Assembly (NCBI GenBank): GCA_003049435.1
Contig: PYSQ01000060.1
Location: forward strand, 24,007-88,006
Source: Nakataea oryzae
Lineage: Eukaryota; Ascomycota; Sordariomycetes; Magnaporthales; Magnaporthaceae
DNA length: 64,000 bases
Direction: 5' to 3'
The notes under the pieces are model-generated. The model was given only the letters and a program-made list of their open reading frames with translations, had not been told where the DNA came from and did no database searches. Made by a program: the position numbers and the translations under genes. Of the stretch, positions 48,650-59,400 are shown piece by piece; position 1 is the first letter of the stretch, and every line of letters starts with the position of its first letter.

Positions 48650-50960
48650 TCGAAGCCGGCTGATAAAAAATAACTATAAAAACTATTAGTATGCTTAATA
48701 AACGCGCTCTTTTTCCCAAAACGTACCAACTAAAAGGAAAATAACGTACGCTATTAAGAAAAAAGCGTACGATAATATATCTATACGTAATAATACCATT
48801 TATATTCCCTTTATTACCTTTAATTACTATATAGAAAAAGGACGTACGATTACTCAAATTAACCTAAAGGAAAACGATATCCAATTAAAAGAAAAAATTA
48901 CTAATATTAAAATAATGGATATTTATCATAAGTAATTTAGGAAAATGCGGGGCCTTATAATAGTCCTTACATTATAAAATGTAATAGGTTAATAGCCTAA
49001 GGCTACCACCTTTAGTCTTATAGCTATAGCTATAAATTATATATTTATAGCGTGCAATTTTCGACTAAATCGGTTTCCTAAAAATAGTTCCTTACCTTTA
49101 CAAATACCATTCGTTTTTTAATATGCGTACGTTAAGTTTTATATCGGTCCCGTAACGTTTTACAAAGGTTTATCCTTTAATATTCGAATTATTAGCAAAA
49201 AGGATATTAAATTATAACCGCCGGTAATAATTATTATATTTACCGGATTTTATAATAAAAAGCCTCGAAATATAACTTTTAAAAATGCGTACGAAAATAG
49301 CTACTAATAGGCTAGCAATAGGATGTTTATAAGCCTAATTTTTTAACGCTTATAACCGTTTCGGGAATTTTAAAATGCAATATTTAGAATACGTATCTGC
49401 TAACGGAATAGCGGAAAACGCGGACCCTTAAGCGTTTTTACGAAAGGTTAAAACGGATTTAAAAAATGTACGGAAAAAAAGGAAAATTAAGTTTACTTTA
49501 ATAACGATACGCTAATATAATGGAAAGCCTTTATCCGATTTCTTAATACGTTAAAATATAAAGCGCTATAAGGTTAACGCTAGAAATTAAATTCCTAAAG
49601 CTTTAATAACCTTTTTAATGGTAAAATATAATAATAAATTATAATAACGGTTCGATTTTAAAGCGATATAGCTAATAAATATTAAAAGGTTTATTATTTT
49701 ATTTCGAAAATTCGAAAAAATGCTTAGTATATAATAAGAAATACCGGATTATAGCGGTACGGGATTAATAAATATAATAATAAAAGATTTTTCGATAATA
49801 GTTAAATGCTTTTTTTGCAATTAATTGGGATATTTTAAACGCGATTATCTATAAAAAAGTACCTAAAAATTTAATAGGAATAAAAGGGAAAAGGGATAAA
49901 GGAAACTTTAAATATGCGAAATAACGAATAACCCTTTATTAAATACGTACCGTAACCAAATTAAACCTAAAGCGCAATTAGGTTAAATTTAGTACGGTAT
50001 TTAATATAATTAGCTAATTAACCCGTTTTATAAAACGGAACCTATATAATGCTTATTATAATATTCCCGACCTTTTAAAATATTAGTTAAAACGGTAAGC
50101 TGTAAGGCTACGTAATAAGGTTTAAATTAGAAAAAGGGCTCGAAATTATTTATTCGTAAGCGGCAATTATAAATTTTAAATAGGTATATATATTATAAGC
50201 GGGGTTAAGGTAATAAATTTCCCTTTAGGGTTTTAAAAAGCATAAAGGGGGTATTACGCCAGGCGAAAATACATTAAAAGCCGGAAATTAAAAAACGGTT
50301 AATTATCCGACGGCGGAAATAATTATAAAAAGGTTAAAGGATACCCGTAAACTTTCGACTATAAAATGGTTAGCTTTAAGCTTACATTTAAAAGGACCTA
50401 AAAAGGGGGTTCTAAAAGCGTAAGTTCGTAGGTATATAATAGGTTAATAGTTTAAAGCTACCACCTTTAAGCTTATAGCTATACCTATAAATTATATATT
50501 AATAGCGTGCAATTTTTAACTAGCTCGGTTTCCTGGAAATAGTTCTTTACCTTTGCAAATACCATTCGTTTTCTAATACGCGTGCGTTAGGCTTCGTATT
50601 GGTCCCGTAATATAAAGCTTTAATTACCGGCGGTACTGTTTGTAAAAAACGGGAATCCTTAGTATTTGGAATATATCCGAAATACGCCTGCATCTTAATA
50701 TTAAAATTACACGTTTTAACGTTATACGATTTCCAAATATACCGATAATATAAAGATTAGGACTACCCTCGTATAAGGGTAGTCCGGAACCGCTAATATA
50801 TATATAGTTTGCCATCCTTTATACGATAATAATGGCAGAAAGAGAGATATTATAGAATAATAAAAATATTGCAGCAATATATATTGATAATGCTGCACGT
50901 TCTTTCTACGTCTTTATTAAATATTTGTTAATAAACCATCCACACTTTAGTTAACGACCC
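48650..50960 (+). mobile_element. Ty1/copia retrotransposon, 3' piece with interrupted 3' LTR
   Basis: Copia sequence resumes after LINE1 copy C, with the last coding remnants and a purine-rich stretch before the LTR. The 3' LTR starts at 48905 (TATTAAAATAATGG), is interrupted at 48980-50612 by a complete beta element, and continues to about 50960. Its two parts together (about 418 bp after removing the duplicated 5-mer) match the 5' LTR of about 414 bp. Confidence 0.75.
48980..50612 (+). mobile_element. Complete beta element (1,633 bp), TSD TAAAG
   Basis: The 5' LTR at 48980-49157 and 3' LTR at 50435-50612, 178 bp each, enclose about 1.28 kb. It is flanked by TAAAA (48975-48979) and TAAAG (50613-50617), the same 5-mer with one G-to-A change; the unoccupied site in the copia 5' LTR near 26735 reads CAAAG. 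No pol domains are seen. A broken forward frame fills the interior. A purine-rich AAAAAGGGGG stretch precedes the 3' LTR, as a polypurine tract would. Confidence 0.9.
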
Positions 50961-51129
50961 GTTATAATATTCAATTATATTTATAAAATAACCCGTTTTA
51001 ATTTACCGTTTTTTAATATATATGGAATTGAGCTATTTAAAAAATCGTTTTCGATTACCGCCGTTTTTATAAATTACGAAAATAATAGGTTTATAATTAA
51101 ACGTTTGAAATTCTTTACAGTTACCTAAT

Positions 51130-51361
51130 TGTTACGAACTAGGCTGCGAGCCGTCTACTGGGAGGTGCCGAAATGGGATTATTTAGGTGCGTACCAGGAC
51201 GAGGCTCGCAGGTATGCCTAATTAAAGGAAGTGGTAGGTTTATAAATAAAGGCTAGGAAGATGGGCCACGGCTGGGTCTTATCGTTCCTTATTTAAGGCT
51301 TAGCTATAAGGGGCGCAGCCCTTTACCACAAGGTCCGTGCTCCCAGCTTGGAACTATAACA
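51130..51361 (+). mobile_element. Delta solo LTR (232 bp), second copy
   Basis: TGTTACGAAC to ACTATAACA, an evident homologue of 47474-47704 with the same GGGGCGCAGCCC hairpin. The flanking 5-mers CTAAT and GCTAT do not agree well, so its target duplication is not confirmed. It lies between the copia element and the alpha LTR next to the GC-rich region. Confidence 0.8.
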
Positions 51362-51503
51362 GCTATATTTAAATAATTACACTATAACCGTTAAAAAACC
51401 TTTCCCGCCTGCTTTACCTTTAAAAATTTCCCTTTAAACCGTATTTACTCTTATATAATCCGTATTATATATAGCTTACCTTATAGCTATATTTTATTCA
51501 ACT

Positions 51504-52132
51504 TGTTAAAATAAGCTCCGGCATACAGGGATTATTACCTAGGGTACCTACCCTGTAATAATACTTAGGTTGTGAGATTACCCTAGGCTGATATTTATAT
51601 TAGCTGTTAGAAAGGAATCTCTTTATAACAATAATACCAAACTACCTACCCTATAGCTAGTTATATTACCTTAAGGTACATATTAGCTCAAATGCTATTT
51701 GCATTATTAAACCTACCCTATATACGTAATATTGCAAATAGGTGCAATATATTGAAAATGCATAAAGTGTACGCATTAAAGGCTACCTTATACCTTTATA
51801 GGGCCGCTATATACCTACCCTATAACCCAAATAAATGCCACGCTTAAGTTAGATTTGGAAGCCTAACGCGGAAATGGCTTTGGTAGCCGTAAGTCTATTT
51901 TTAAAAAATCCCATATAAAATAATTTTTCGGAAAGTTATTTGGGGTACCGGAAGCCTTTAGGGCGGGATATATACGCGATGCATGTCGGAGGGTATATAA
52001 GGGAAAGCAATGCACCTTTACTAAGATTACTGTAAATAGAAAAGCGACAGTATATAATATAGGCCCTAAACTACTGTAATTACAGTGGCTATAGGGCCGC
52101 AATTACCCTGCATTTTAAGACACCTTTCAACA
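51504..52132 (-). mobile_element. Alpha LTR (629 bp, complete, reverse)
   Basis: It runs from TGTTAAAATAAG to CCTTTCAACA, exactly 629 bp like the copy at 34802-35430. It is the last RIP-mutated repeat before base composition changes. It is followed directly by a 65-bp repeat of its own outer end, so no simple 5-bp target duplication is visible. Confidence 0.9.
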
Positions 52133-52197
52133 GAACCACTGTAATTACAGTGGCTACAGGGCCGCAGTTACCCTGCATTCCAAGACACCTTTTAACA
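52133..52197 (-). repeat. Tandem 65-bp copy of the alpha LTR end, nearly free of RIP
   Basis: It repeats the last 65 bp of the adjacent LTR. It keeps the perfect palindrome CCACTGTAATTACAGTGG and C or G at positions where the neighbour has T or A. It is probably the remnant of a second LTR or of unequal recombination at the compartment edge. Confidence 0.8.
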
Positions 52198-52282
52198 ACT
52201 CGCTTATGTGTCCCATTCGCTTGTGAATTACGTTATATTAATTTTTGAGCTTGTTTTTAAACTACCACAGGTAGGTGTTACA

Positions 52283-52336
52283 GGCCGTCGATACCCATTG
52301 TATATATTAGGCCGTCGATACCTATTGCATATATCA
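52283..52336. repeat. 27-bp tandem repeat, two units
   Basis: Two units begin GGCCGTCGATACC at 52283 and 52310, and the start of a third (GGCCG) is at 52337. Differences are C/T changes only. The function is unknown. Confidence 0.8.
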
Positions 52337-52542
52337 GGCCGCCCTTTGGTAACCTGCAAGTCCTTTACGGACAAGAAACGGTTGCGACATGATTACAGTT
52401 AGCTGCGACGCGAGCAAGGATTAACGTGGCGATGACAGTTACCATGGGCTAGTCCTGGACGACTGGTGACCACTGCGAGATTGGACACGACTCTTCTGGG
52501 GTGATGACGTAGGCGTTGTGCCATGTAACAGCGTGCGACGTT

Positions 52543-52845
52543 TTACGTGTGGCTAGAAATCCGCTCTGCGCCTCTGACCCAAGCGTGGAGTACAGAAAGG
52601 AAACTTCTGCGCAGTGCAAGAAGGGTTACTGATGCTCTTTTGTTTGATGAGGCATGCCACTGTAGCCTTTGGAGTTCAATTTCCCGCGTCGGGTCATTAT
52701 GGAAGACATAGGCGACATGCTTTGGAACGCCTCGAACGACAAGATCAATGTCGTCGAGGCTATGAGTGTATGCGAGATTCAGTAGCTCATAGCATCCATC
52801 CTTGATCCATTTCACGAACCAAGTCTCCCAGACGGATGAAGCAGG
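52543..52845 (-). pseudogene. Possible gene fragment, unknown product
   Basis: A minus-strand frame of about 100 codons reads SVWETWFVKWIKDGCYELLN, then HSLDDIDLVVRGVPKHVAYV. It has ordinary protein-like composition and no stop until 52543. A second open frame overlaps its upstream end (52787-53116). A CTATATAG acceptor-like site lies just before it. I recognise no family. It may be an exon of a decayed gene at the edge of the RIP zone, or chance. Confidence 0.2.
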
Positions 52846-53130
52846 CTATATAGGGCTGGCCGAAGAGCATGAACAATAGCTCCTGGTTATACGAGGTACT
52901 ATGAGGAAAAGTAACTTGAGCCGAAGCAATGCAAAAGAGAAACTGCGCTTGGTTATGTGAAGCTCTAGCTGCGCGCAGATGGGGTATCGTAGCGACTAGA
53001 CCGCAGAAAGCAGAACAGGAACACGACCAGTAGCCAAATGTGTACGAGATAGGCCGAAACAAGGAGCCTAGTGGTAAGTCGTGCGCTGCAGGTCGCGTCC
53101 AAAGCCATTGATTCATATTCCGTGGACTCC

Positions 53131-54890
53131 CTAAACTGTCTCAATGTACCTCTTCATTTCCCTGCAGATAGAATAGACCAGTTAGTATCAGCGGCCACGC
53201 GGCCGTTCAATAAGGTTGGATTCTTCGGGACTCACCAATCTGTGACAGCCTCGTCCCACTGCCGGATCTCATGGTCCCTGGTGCCACCGTAGTGATCGAC
53301 GAACTCGTCCCCAAAGACCTCGCGGGCGATGCTGCCAGTCCTGGTGAAGCGGTCATTTGCCTCGCGGAGGCTGCGAGCCAGGCGGATGCCCATGTCGGTG
53401 GCGCCACCGACCTCCTCACCTTTGCCGAGGGGCGGGCAGGGGATCTCGAGCTTCCTCTCGACACCGCGGAAGCCCAGGGCCAGAATCGCAGACAGCACAA
53501 AGTAGGGGTTTGCGTCGGCGCCCGGCACGCGAACCTCGAAGCGCGTGGCGCCAGGCTTGGAGGTGGGCGGGGCGATGATGCGGATTGAGGCGGCGCGGTG
53601 CTCCAGCCCCCACGACACAGTGACAGGAGCCCAGAAGTTCTCAACTAGGCGCTTGTAGCTGTTGATGGTCGGGGCCACGAGTGTCATGACGTCCGGCAAG
53701 CCCTCTAGGAGGCCAGCCAGGAAGTGGCGGCCCATGTCGGAGAGGTGCTCGATGTCGGTCCAGCGCGCGTTCTTGTCGGGGGTCTCGCGGAAGAAGAGGT
53801 TCTTGCCCGTCGCCTGGTCGATGATGGAGACGTGCATGTGCCCGCTGTTTCCCGGAAGGCCCTGCTTTGGCTTGGCCATGAAGCAAGGCGTGATGCCGTA
53901 CTTGGTAGCGACCGATTTGACCACGTACCTGGAGCGTGGACAGCCGGTTAGCGGATGCCCAGCGGAAAAGGTCAAGGCTAGTTTGCTGCAAAACCTTCCG
54001 GGGGGATGGCTGATGAAGAAGCAGTCACATACTTGAACAAGCTCGCCCTGTCGGCCATGCCCTTTATCTCACCAAACTCTAGGGCAGCCTCGAACACGCC
54101 CGGCCCGCTCTCGGTGTGCCAGCCCTCAATGTTGCATGCGAATTTCTCGCATGTATCAAAGATATCGTAGAAGTAGTCTTTGTTGTGCACGGTGCGCGTG
54201 AGGCTGTAGCCAAACATGCCCTCAGTCAGGGAAGGGAGCGAATGGGGCGGGTTCTCGCGGAGGTAGGCGGCAGTCGATGGGTTCTCTGCGGTGCTCGCGG
54301 CAGCCGAGGGCGTCCTGAACTGGTAGAACTCGTACTCGGCTGTTTTGTCAAGGAGCGCGCGCGAAAACACACAAAGTTGGCTTGTTAGTCACGGCGCGAG
54401 ACGGGACAGGACACGAAGGAGGGGGAAGCTGCTAACCCCCCGCCATTGCGCCGAAACCCTTCTCCTGAAACTTGGCCAACTGGGTGCTCAGCAAACCCCT
54501 GGGACAGGCGCTGACGGGCTCCTTGGTCTCCGGGTCGAAAAAGCTGACGAGGAAGAAGGGCACGTTGCCCTCCCAGGGGATGCGACGGAAGCTCTGCAGG
54601 TCGGGGACGGCGATGATGTCGCGGTAGCCATTCTCGGAGTTGCTGATCTGTAGCTCGCGGAAGTAGGTGGTGTCGTGCATGTCCCAGCCGAAGATGACGG
54701 AGCAGAAGCCGAAGCCGTCCTCGGCAACGGAGAGGAACTTCTTCTTGGACACGAGCTTGCCGCGCAGGATGCCGTCCACGTCTACGCCCGCCATCTTGAC
54801 CCGCGTGTCGTTGGCCAGCAGGGTCGACAGGGACTCGACCGTGATCTTATCGGGCCCTGCGGCCGTTGCGCCGGATCCCTCGGGGGCCAT
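53131..54890 (-). CDS. Glutamine synthetase-like ligase, 494 aa, four exons
   Basis: Exons are 54890-54437, 54339-54033, 53928-53236 and 53161-53131 (1485 nt in frame). Introns are 97, 104 and 74 nt, with donors GTTAGC, GTATGT and GTGAGT and CTAAC branch points. Splicing restores the family's core exactly: GAMAG joins AEYEFYQF, FK joins YVVKS, DW joins EMKRYIETV. An N-terminal beta-grasp part (VDVDGILRGKL) precedes the catalytic domain from about residue 120. Metal and substrate residues are seen in AEYEF (E153, E155), NIEGWHTESGPGVFEAAL (E228, E235), GNSGHMHVS (about 280-288), EHRAASIR and RFEVRVPG. This is the bacterial-type GS fold used for ATP-dependent glutamylation; FluG has the same domain, but the FluG amidohydrolase half is absent. 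The true amine substrate cannot be told. The start at MAPEG has G at -3 and +4; an in-frame ATG at 55028 seems too far upstream. Confidence 0.92.
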
Positions 54891-57132
54891 GGCTTGCTTG
54901 CTTGGTTGTTGGTTTGCTAGCTGCTTGCTATCTACCTTCCTACCTCCGGGGTTGCTCGATTTGCCGTCGCGAAAGTCGTGCCAGCAATGGTTCACTTCGT
55001 CCGACAAGGCCCAAGGGTTGGTCAGCAAACAGCTCGAATCGCAGGCTGCACGATTTGTCTTGTTCGTTGAAATTGCTGTGGGCGGAGCAGAAAATCAGCG
55101 GCACACCATGTGAGGGGTATGCTCGGTGCATAACAGCGGCAGCGGGACCATGCATGCAAGGGGGGGCAAGGCTGCTGTGGTGTCTTTCCTTGCCAGCCAA
55201 AACTGTGGTGGGCCCGGCAGAGCAGAGGCAATGAGGGGCAGTGGGAGGCTGGGCCGAGATTCTGCCAGGCAGAATGCGTCCGCCTTCCCGCATGGGCTCT
55301 GGGCGGTCAAGCAAGCACCAACCATCCGCCAACCCGCCACAGGGGGCAAGCCCCTCCCGCTATTGATACTGCGGCACGCGTCCGTGCGAGGGAGTTGCCA
55401 CCTCTGCGTCTGCGCCGTAGGGCTTGCTCGAAGGCTTGCTTTGCGATGTCGCGTTTCGTCGGCACGATAGGCAATTGCAGACGCTTTCTCACTTTATTTG
55501 GGCCAGCAAGCTCACTCAGCGCTGCAGCAGTGCGATCCTCCACGGGGACACAGGTCCCACATGTCCATCCACAGCGCGAGCGGGCAGCGCCAGCTGACTG
55601 CATTGAAGGCGAACGTCAATGCGAGGGAGCCAGGGGATTTCTGGTTGGCCACCCAGGCAGCGCCGTTTCCCCGTAGGATGTACCGACAGACCGCCCGAGG
55701 TCCGGCTGGCCACTCAGGGCGCTGCCGATCCGTGTACAATCTTCACCGAAATGTTTGCGGTGAGGATTGCCGGGCGCATCTGCTGGGCTGACGATGCAGG
55801 CAGCGTGCGTGTCAACCAGAGAGCACGGCAGAAGAAAGGGAAAATAGCCTGAACCGACGCGTCCCAGTGGCGAGCAGGAACGACGATTGCCTCTAGAGAA
55901 GGCGCTGACGGGGTACGCAGGCTGAGTGTCTGGCAGCAAATTCGCATAATTGTTCCCAAAGCGGTGCCCACCATGTCGCAAACACACTGCACTGCACTGC
56001 ACTGCACGAAAGAGCCCGGCAGCGTCGCAATGGGAGCGAACGGCGGCGGCGGTGGTGGTGGCCGCCCCTGCTCTTTTCATCCGTCTGGCAGATCAACCGT
56101 GTGTGGCCCCAAGAATAGCGCCCCCAAAAGGCAGGCCGGCGGATGCGGATTGGCTGGCCGAGGGTGGTGGGGCAAAGCGCCACTCACTGTCGGGCGGGCG
56201 AGGGCGCTTAACCTCCCCCGCTTCTTGGTGATGACATTTTGTTCTGCGGATCGCCGGGTGCCTCGCTCGTGCGCTACCCGCTCCTCACGCGCGTCCTCGA
56301 CACTCAGCACCGTCTGTTGGCTGCAGCGCGCACCTATCCTTGCCGCCCACTATGGTTCCGAAGGGAGCCGGCCGACTGTGATCTGTGATGCGAGGGGACT
56401 GGCGATAAGGCCACATCTGGGCATGCCGTCGCAGGGCAGGAAGGGACGACGGACCCCAAAAAAAAATCGATGGCATGTCACTCTCCCGCAGCCCTCCCCC
56501 CAGCAGCAGCTGTCGATTGGCTGGCGCGGACTGGCGGGGGTGGTTGGGCGGCTGCGTCGCGGCTCACCATTGGCCGGGCACGCCAGCGGCGACAGGGGGG
56601 CCTTGCAGCCCGGCATGCACGCTGTGCGCCCGTCACGCCCATCCTACTGGTCCGCCCGCCCACCACGGCGCGCCGGCGTGGCTGCTTTGCCCTACCTCGC
56701 GGTGGAGGTCAGCCAATATCCGCCCGTCGAGGGCGCCTGGCCACGCACCCACCGTCGCATCCTGCCCTGCCTTCCCTGCTGGCTCGCCCTGGCCGCTGCC
56801 CGCGCGCCGACATAGATAATATCGCCCGTTGCTCTTCCCGTCCTGCTAGCGGGCCCTCCCACTTAACTCCCTCCTTTCTCTCCCGCGACCCCTCTGGTGT
56901 TTTCTGTCAGAGCAGCCCCAGAGCAAGGCTTCCTCAGCACGCGCCCTTGCTCCGTAATACATCGCACGCCTGTTTCGGAAATCCGGAATCCGTCTCTCGC
57001 GGCCCGCGGCCATTGTCGCATCGACCAAGCATTTAATAAAGGAGCTGCCGCCGCCCTGCCCGGCCCGGCCCCCTTGCTACCCCCTCGAGATCTCGACCCG
57101 GCCAGACGGCACACACAGACAGAGCCATCGCC
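54891..57132. other. Divergent intergenic region between the GS-like and BIM1-like genes
   Basis: 2.24 kb of GC-rich sequence that must hold both 5' regions. It contains CACTG pentamer repeats (55985-56007), a GGC/GGT-rich run near 56041, and pyrimidine-rich stretches upstream of 57133. A TTTAATAAAGG stretch near 57030 could serve as a TATA-like element for the plus-strand gene. Long open frames here are explained by the low stop frequency of GC-rich DNA; none shows a domain. Confidence 0.5.
55985..56007. repeat. Microsatellite (CACTG)4 plus CAC
   Basis: Four perfect tandem CACTG units and a partial fifth in the shared upstream region. Confidence 0.9.
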
Positions 57133-57969
57133 ATGCTGTCCTCGACACTCTACTTCCTCGCCGCGGCGGCGCTGAGCACGGCACACGTCGTCCTGACCTA
57201 CCCAGGGTGGCGCGGCAACAACCTCGTGACCAACGACACGTTTCCCTACGGGATGCAGTGGATGTACCCTTGTAAGTTCTCGCACAGGTGCCCCTCGCTG
57301 CTGTCTTGAGAGGACCGCCTGCTGACCTGTCCGATTCCTCCTCCCCAGGCGGTGGCACCCCCATGACGCAGAACAGGACCTTCTGGTCCGTCAAGGGCGG
57401 CGCTGTCGCCATGCAACCCGGCTGGTTCCAGGGCCACGACAGTGCCACAATCTACGTCAACCTCGGCATTGGCAACGAAGGCCCCGACGGCGGGCCCTTG
57501 AACATGTCAATGCCCATGGTTCCTGGATTCGGCATCGTCGGCCCCTCCAAGAACCCCTACCCGGGCACCATCTGTCTGCCCCAGGTTCCTCTGCCCAAGA
57601 ACCTCCAGGTCAAAGCCGGCGACCATGCCACCATCCAGGTTGTCGAGCTGGCACAGCACGGTGCCGCCCTATTCTCGGTAAGTGCTCGTTGTTGGTTTTC
57701 CCCCAAGAACGCATCCGCTAACTTGATCCGTGCAGTGTGTCGACATCACCTTTGTCGAGACGGACGACCCGCGCCTGGCCAAAGTCAACGAGACCAACTG
57801 CTTCAACAGCAGCGACATCAGCTTCACCGACATCTACGCAACCCCCGCAAAGACGACTAACCTGACGGCATCGTCGGGCGCCCAGGGTGGCCCCGTGCTT
57901 GCCAGGTCGGCGTACGGCGGCGCCGGATGGCTGCCGCTGGTGGTGGGCAGCATCTGGATGCTTCTGTAG
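57133..57969 (+). CDS. BIM1/X325-type LPMO-like copper-binding protein, probably GPI-anchored, 233 aa
   Basis: Exons are 57133-57271, 57349-57677 and 57736-57969 (702 nt in frame). Introns are 77 and 58 nt, both with GTAAGT donors. A 17-residue signal peptide (MLSSTLYFLAAAALSTA) ends just before His18, so the mature protein starts with HVVLTYPGWRGNN. An N-terminal His as copper ligand is the defining feature of this LPMO-like family. Family motifs follow: GMQWMYPCGGTP, SATIYVNLGIG, NPYPGTICLPQVPLP, HGAALFSCVDITF and NCFNSSDISF, with conserved cysteines in each region. Six N-glycosylation sequons occur. The Ser/Thr/Gly-rich stretch and hydrophobic tail WLPLVVGSIWMLL indicate a GPI anchor. Related proteins bind copper at the cell surface and are not thought to cut polysaccharides; BIM1 acts in copper uptake. 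That role here is inference. Confidence 0.93.
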
Positions 57970-59400
57970 GCCCGCAACGCTCCTGTTTTCTTCTTCTTCT
58001 TTTCTTTGAGAATCTAGCAATCTCGTTCTTGTATACCTATTTTTCTTCGTTTTATACCACAATAGGGGGCATTACAGGCGTTAATGAGGCGGGCGACTTC
58101 TAAATTGGTTTTGTGCTAGAAAACGACCAGGTGTAGACAATAGCTCTACTAGAGATGGGGCGGAGGCCGATTCTGGTAGACACAGATTCCCACGGATCGT
58201 CTTTCATCCTTGTCGCCAGCTGTTTACGATCTCTTCTAATTTTATGCCGGCAGCTTCGGGGAAGGCTGTGCGTGACGATATACATAGTCCCAAGATATGG
58301 CACGTGGAAATCGCGAGTCGGCGCGATAGAGCAAATCAAGCTTTACAGACAGTCCCCACGTCCCTGTTCTTTTGATGTGCATATACCCTGCAAACCTATC
58401 CCCTGCGGGAGCACGTTTCTTGGCAGGGACGCATTCGAGGTTGGGCCGCTGTGCGGCGCTGGGACGGACTCGAGGGACGTGTTGGTGCAGCCAGCCCCTG
58501 ACTCCGTCGGCAGCCCTACAGCAGTCAAATTGAGGTTCCAGCACACAAAGGCTGGCATGTCGTCGGCATGAAAGCTCACTCAGATAGCAGTCGCCCAGCA
58601 GGACTAATCGTCGAGCCCAGTCCTCCTTCTCGACTCCGTCGCGGGTTACTACATGGCATTTTCTGTGCCAATGACTGGGCGTTTGTGCATCCAGCGTTGT
58701 GCTTACTGCAGCTGCTTGGGGTCTGCATCAGTGCTGCGCACCGGCCGCGGCTGCTGCATTCCGGATTTGGCAGGGCGGGGTTTTGTCCGCAGCGTCTTAC
58801 TATGGGCCAGCTTTTTGGCCCAGGCAGCTCGCAGCACAGCGCCGATGCAGGGACATCCGCCAGGCTTCCCGCGTGCAGAGAGTCAGCAGGAAAAAAAAGA
58901 GAACCAACGCCTAAGTCTCGCTACAGTGGATTACTGCGCGGGTGATTCACAGAGAGGCCGGGCAGGCTGGTGCCACTGCTGTTCTCTGCGGGGGCATCCA
59001 CCGCTAGACAGGAAAAGCCCAAGCCCAGGTTGGACCCCAAATCGAGACCCCGCCCGCCGTCAACGGCCGGGCCCCACTTTATTCGTAAGACAGCTCCAGG
59101 CGCGCTGCTATGGAGAGTAATACTCGACAAGTCGACGACTGCTCGCTGGCAGCATCGTCAACTTACTGGCCGCGAACCAGAGATGGTCGTGTATATAGAC
59201 ACAAGCGCCGGTGATGGTGGGCAACCAACTTCTAGAACATCAATCCCAATCCGCACATTCACATCTTCCCTTTCACACTTGCGCCCGCCCTTCTTGGCCC
59301 TTTCCTGTCTTGCATACAATTCCCAATCCCCAGCAGACCAACGGCTTTTAGCTGGGCATCCAATTCTGCAGCCATCTCCACCCATCTTCCACGACGCCAG
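57970..59400. other. Intergenic sequence, no gene recognised
   Basis: The 3' untranslated region of the BIM1-like gene (T-rich at 57985-58055) and about 1.3 kb in which no spliced reading frame with recognisable domains was found on either strand. Confidence 0.5.

Larger units (their letters stand above)
52198..53130. other. Transition zone between RIP repeats and genes
   Basis: Base composition rises from AT-rich to balanced here. It holds a 27-bp tandem repeat at 52283-52336 and one weak candidate coding fragment (52543-52845, minus). No transposon family of the left half continues past 52197. The 3' untranslated region of the glutamine-synthetase-like gene should lie at its right end. Confidence 0.5.

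Noticed and set aside
1..52200. A centromere, mitochondrial DNA or genuinely AT-rich gene region
   Set aside because: Recognisable transposon domains with RIP-type stops and target duplications explain the composition; no mitochondrial genes are present, and centromere identity cannot be judged from sequence alone.
55964..56815. A 283-codon open frame on the plus strand
   Set aside because: It lies in GC-rich intergenic DNA where stops are rare in all frames, has low-complexity composition, no domain, no splice support, and overlaps several equally long frames on both strands.
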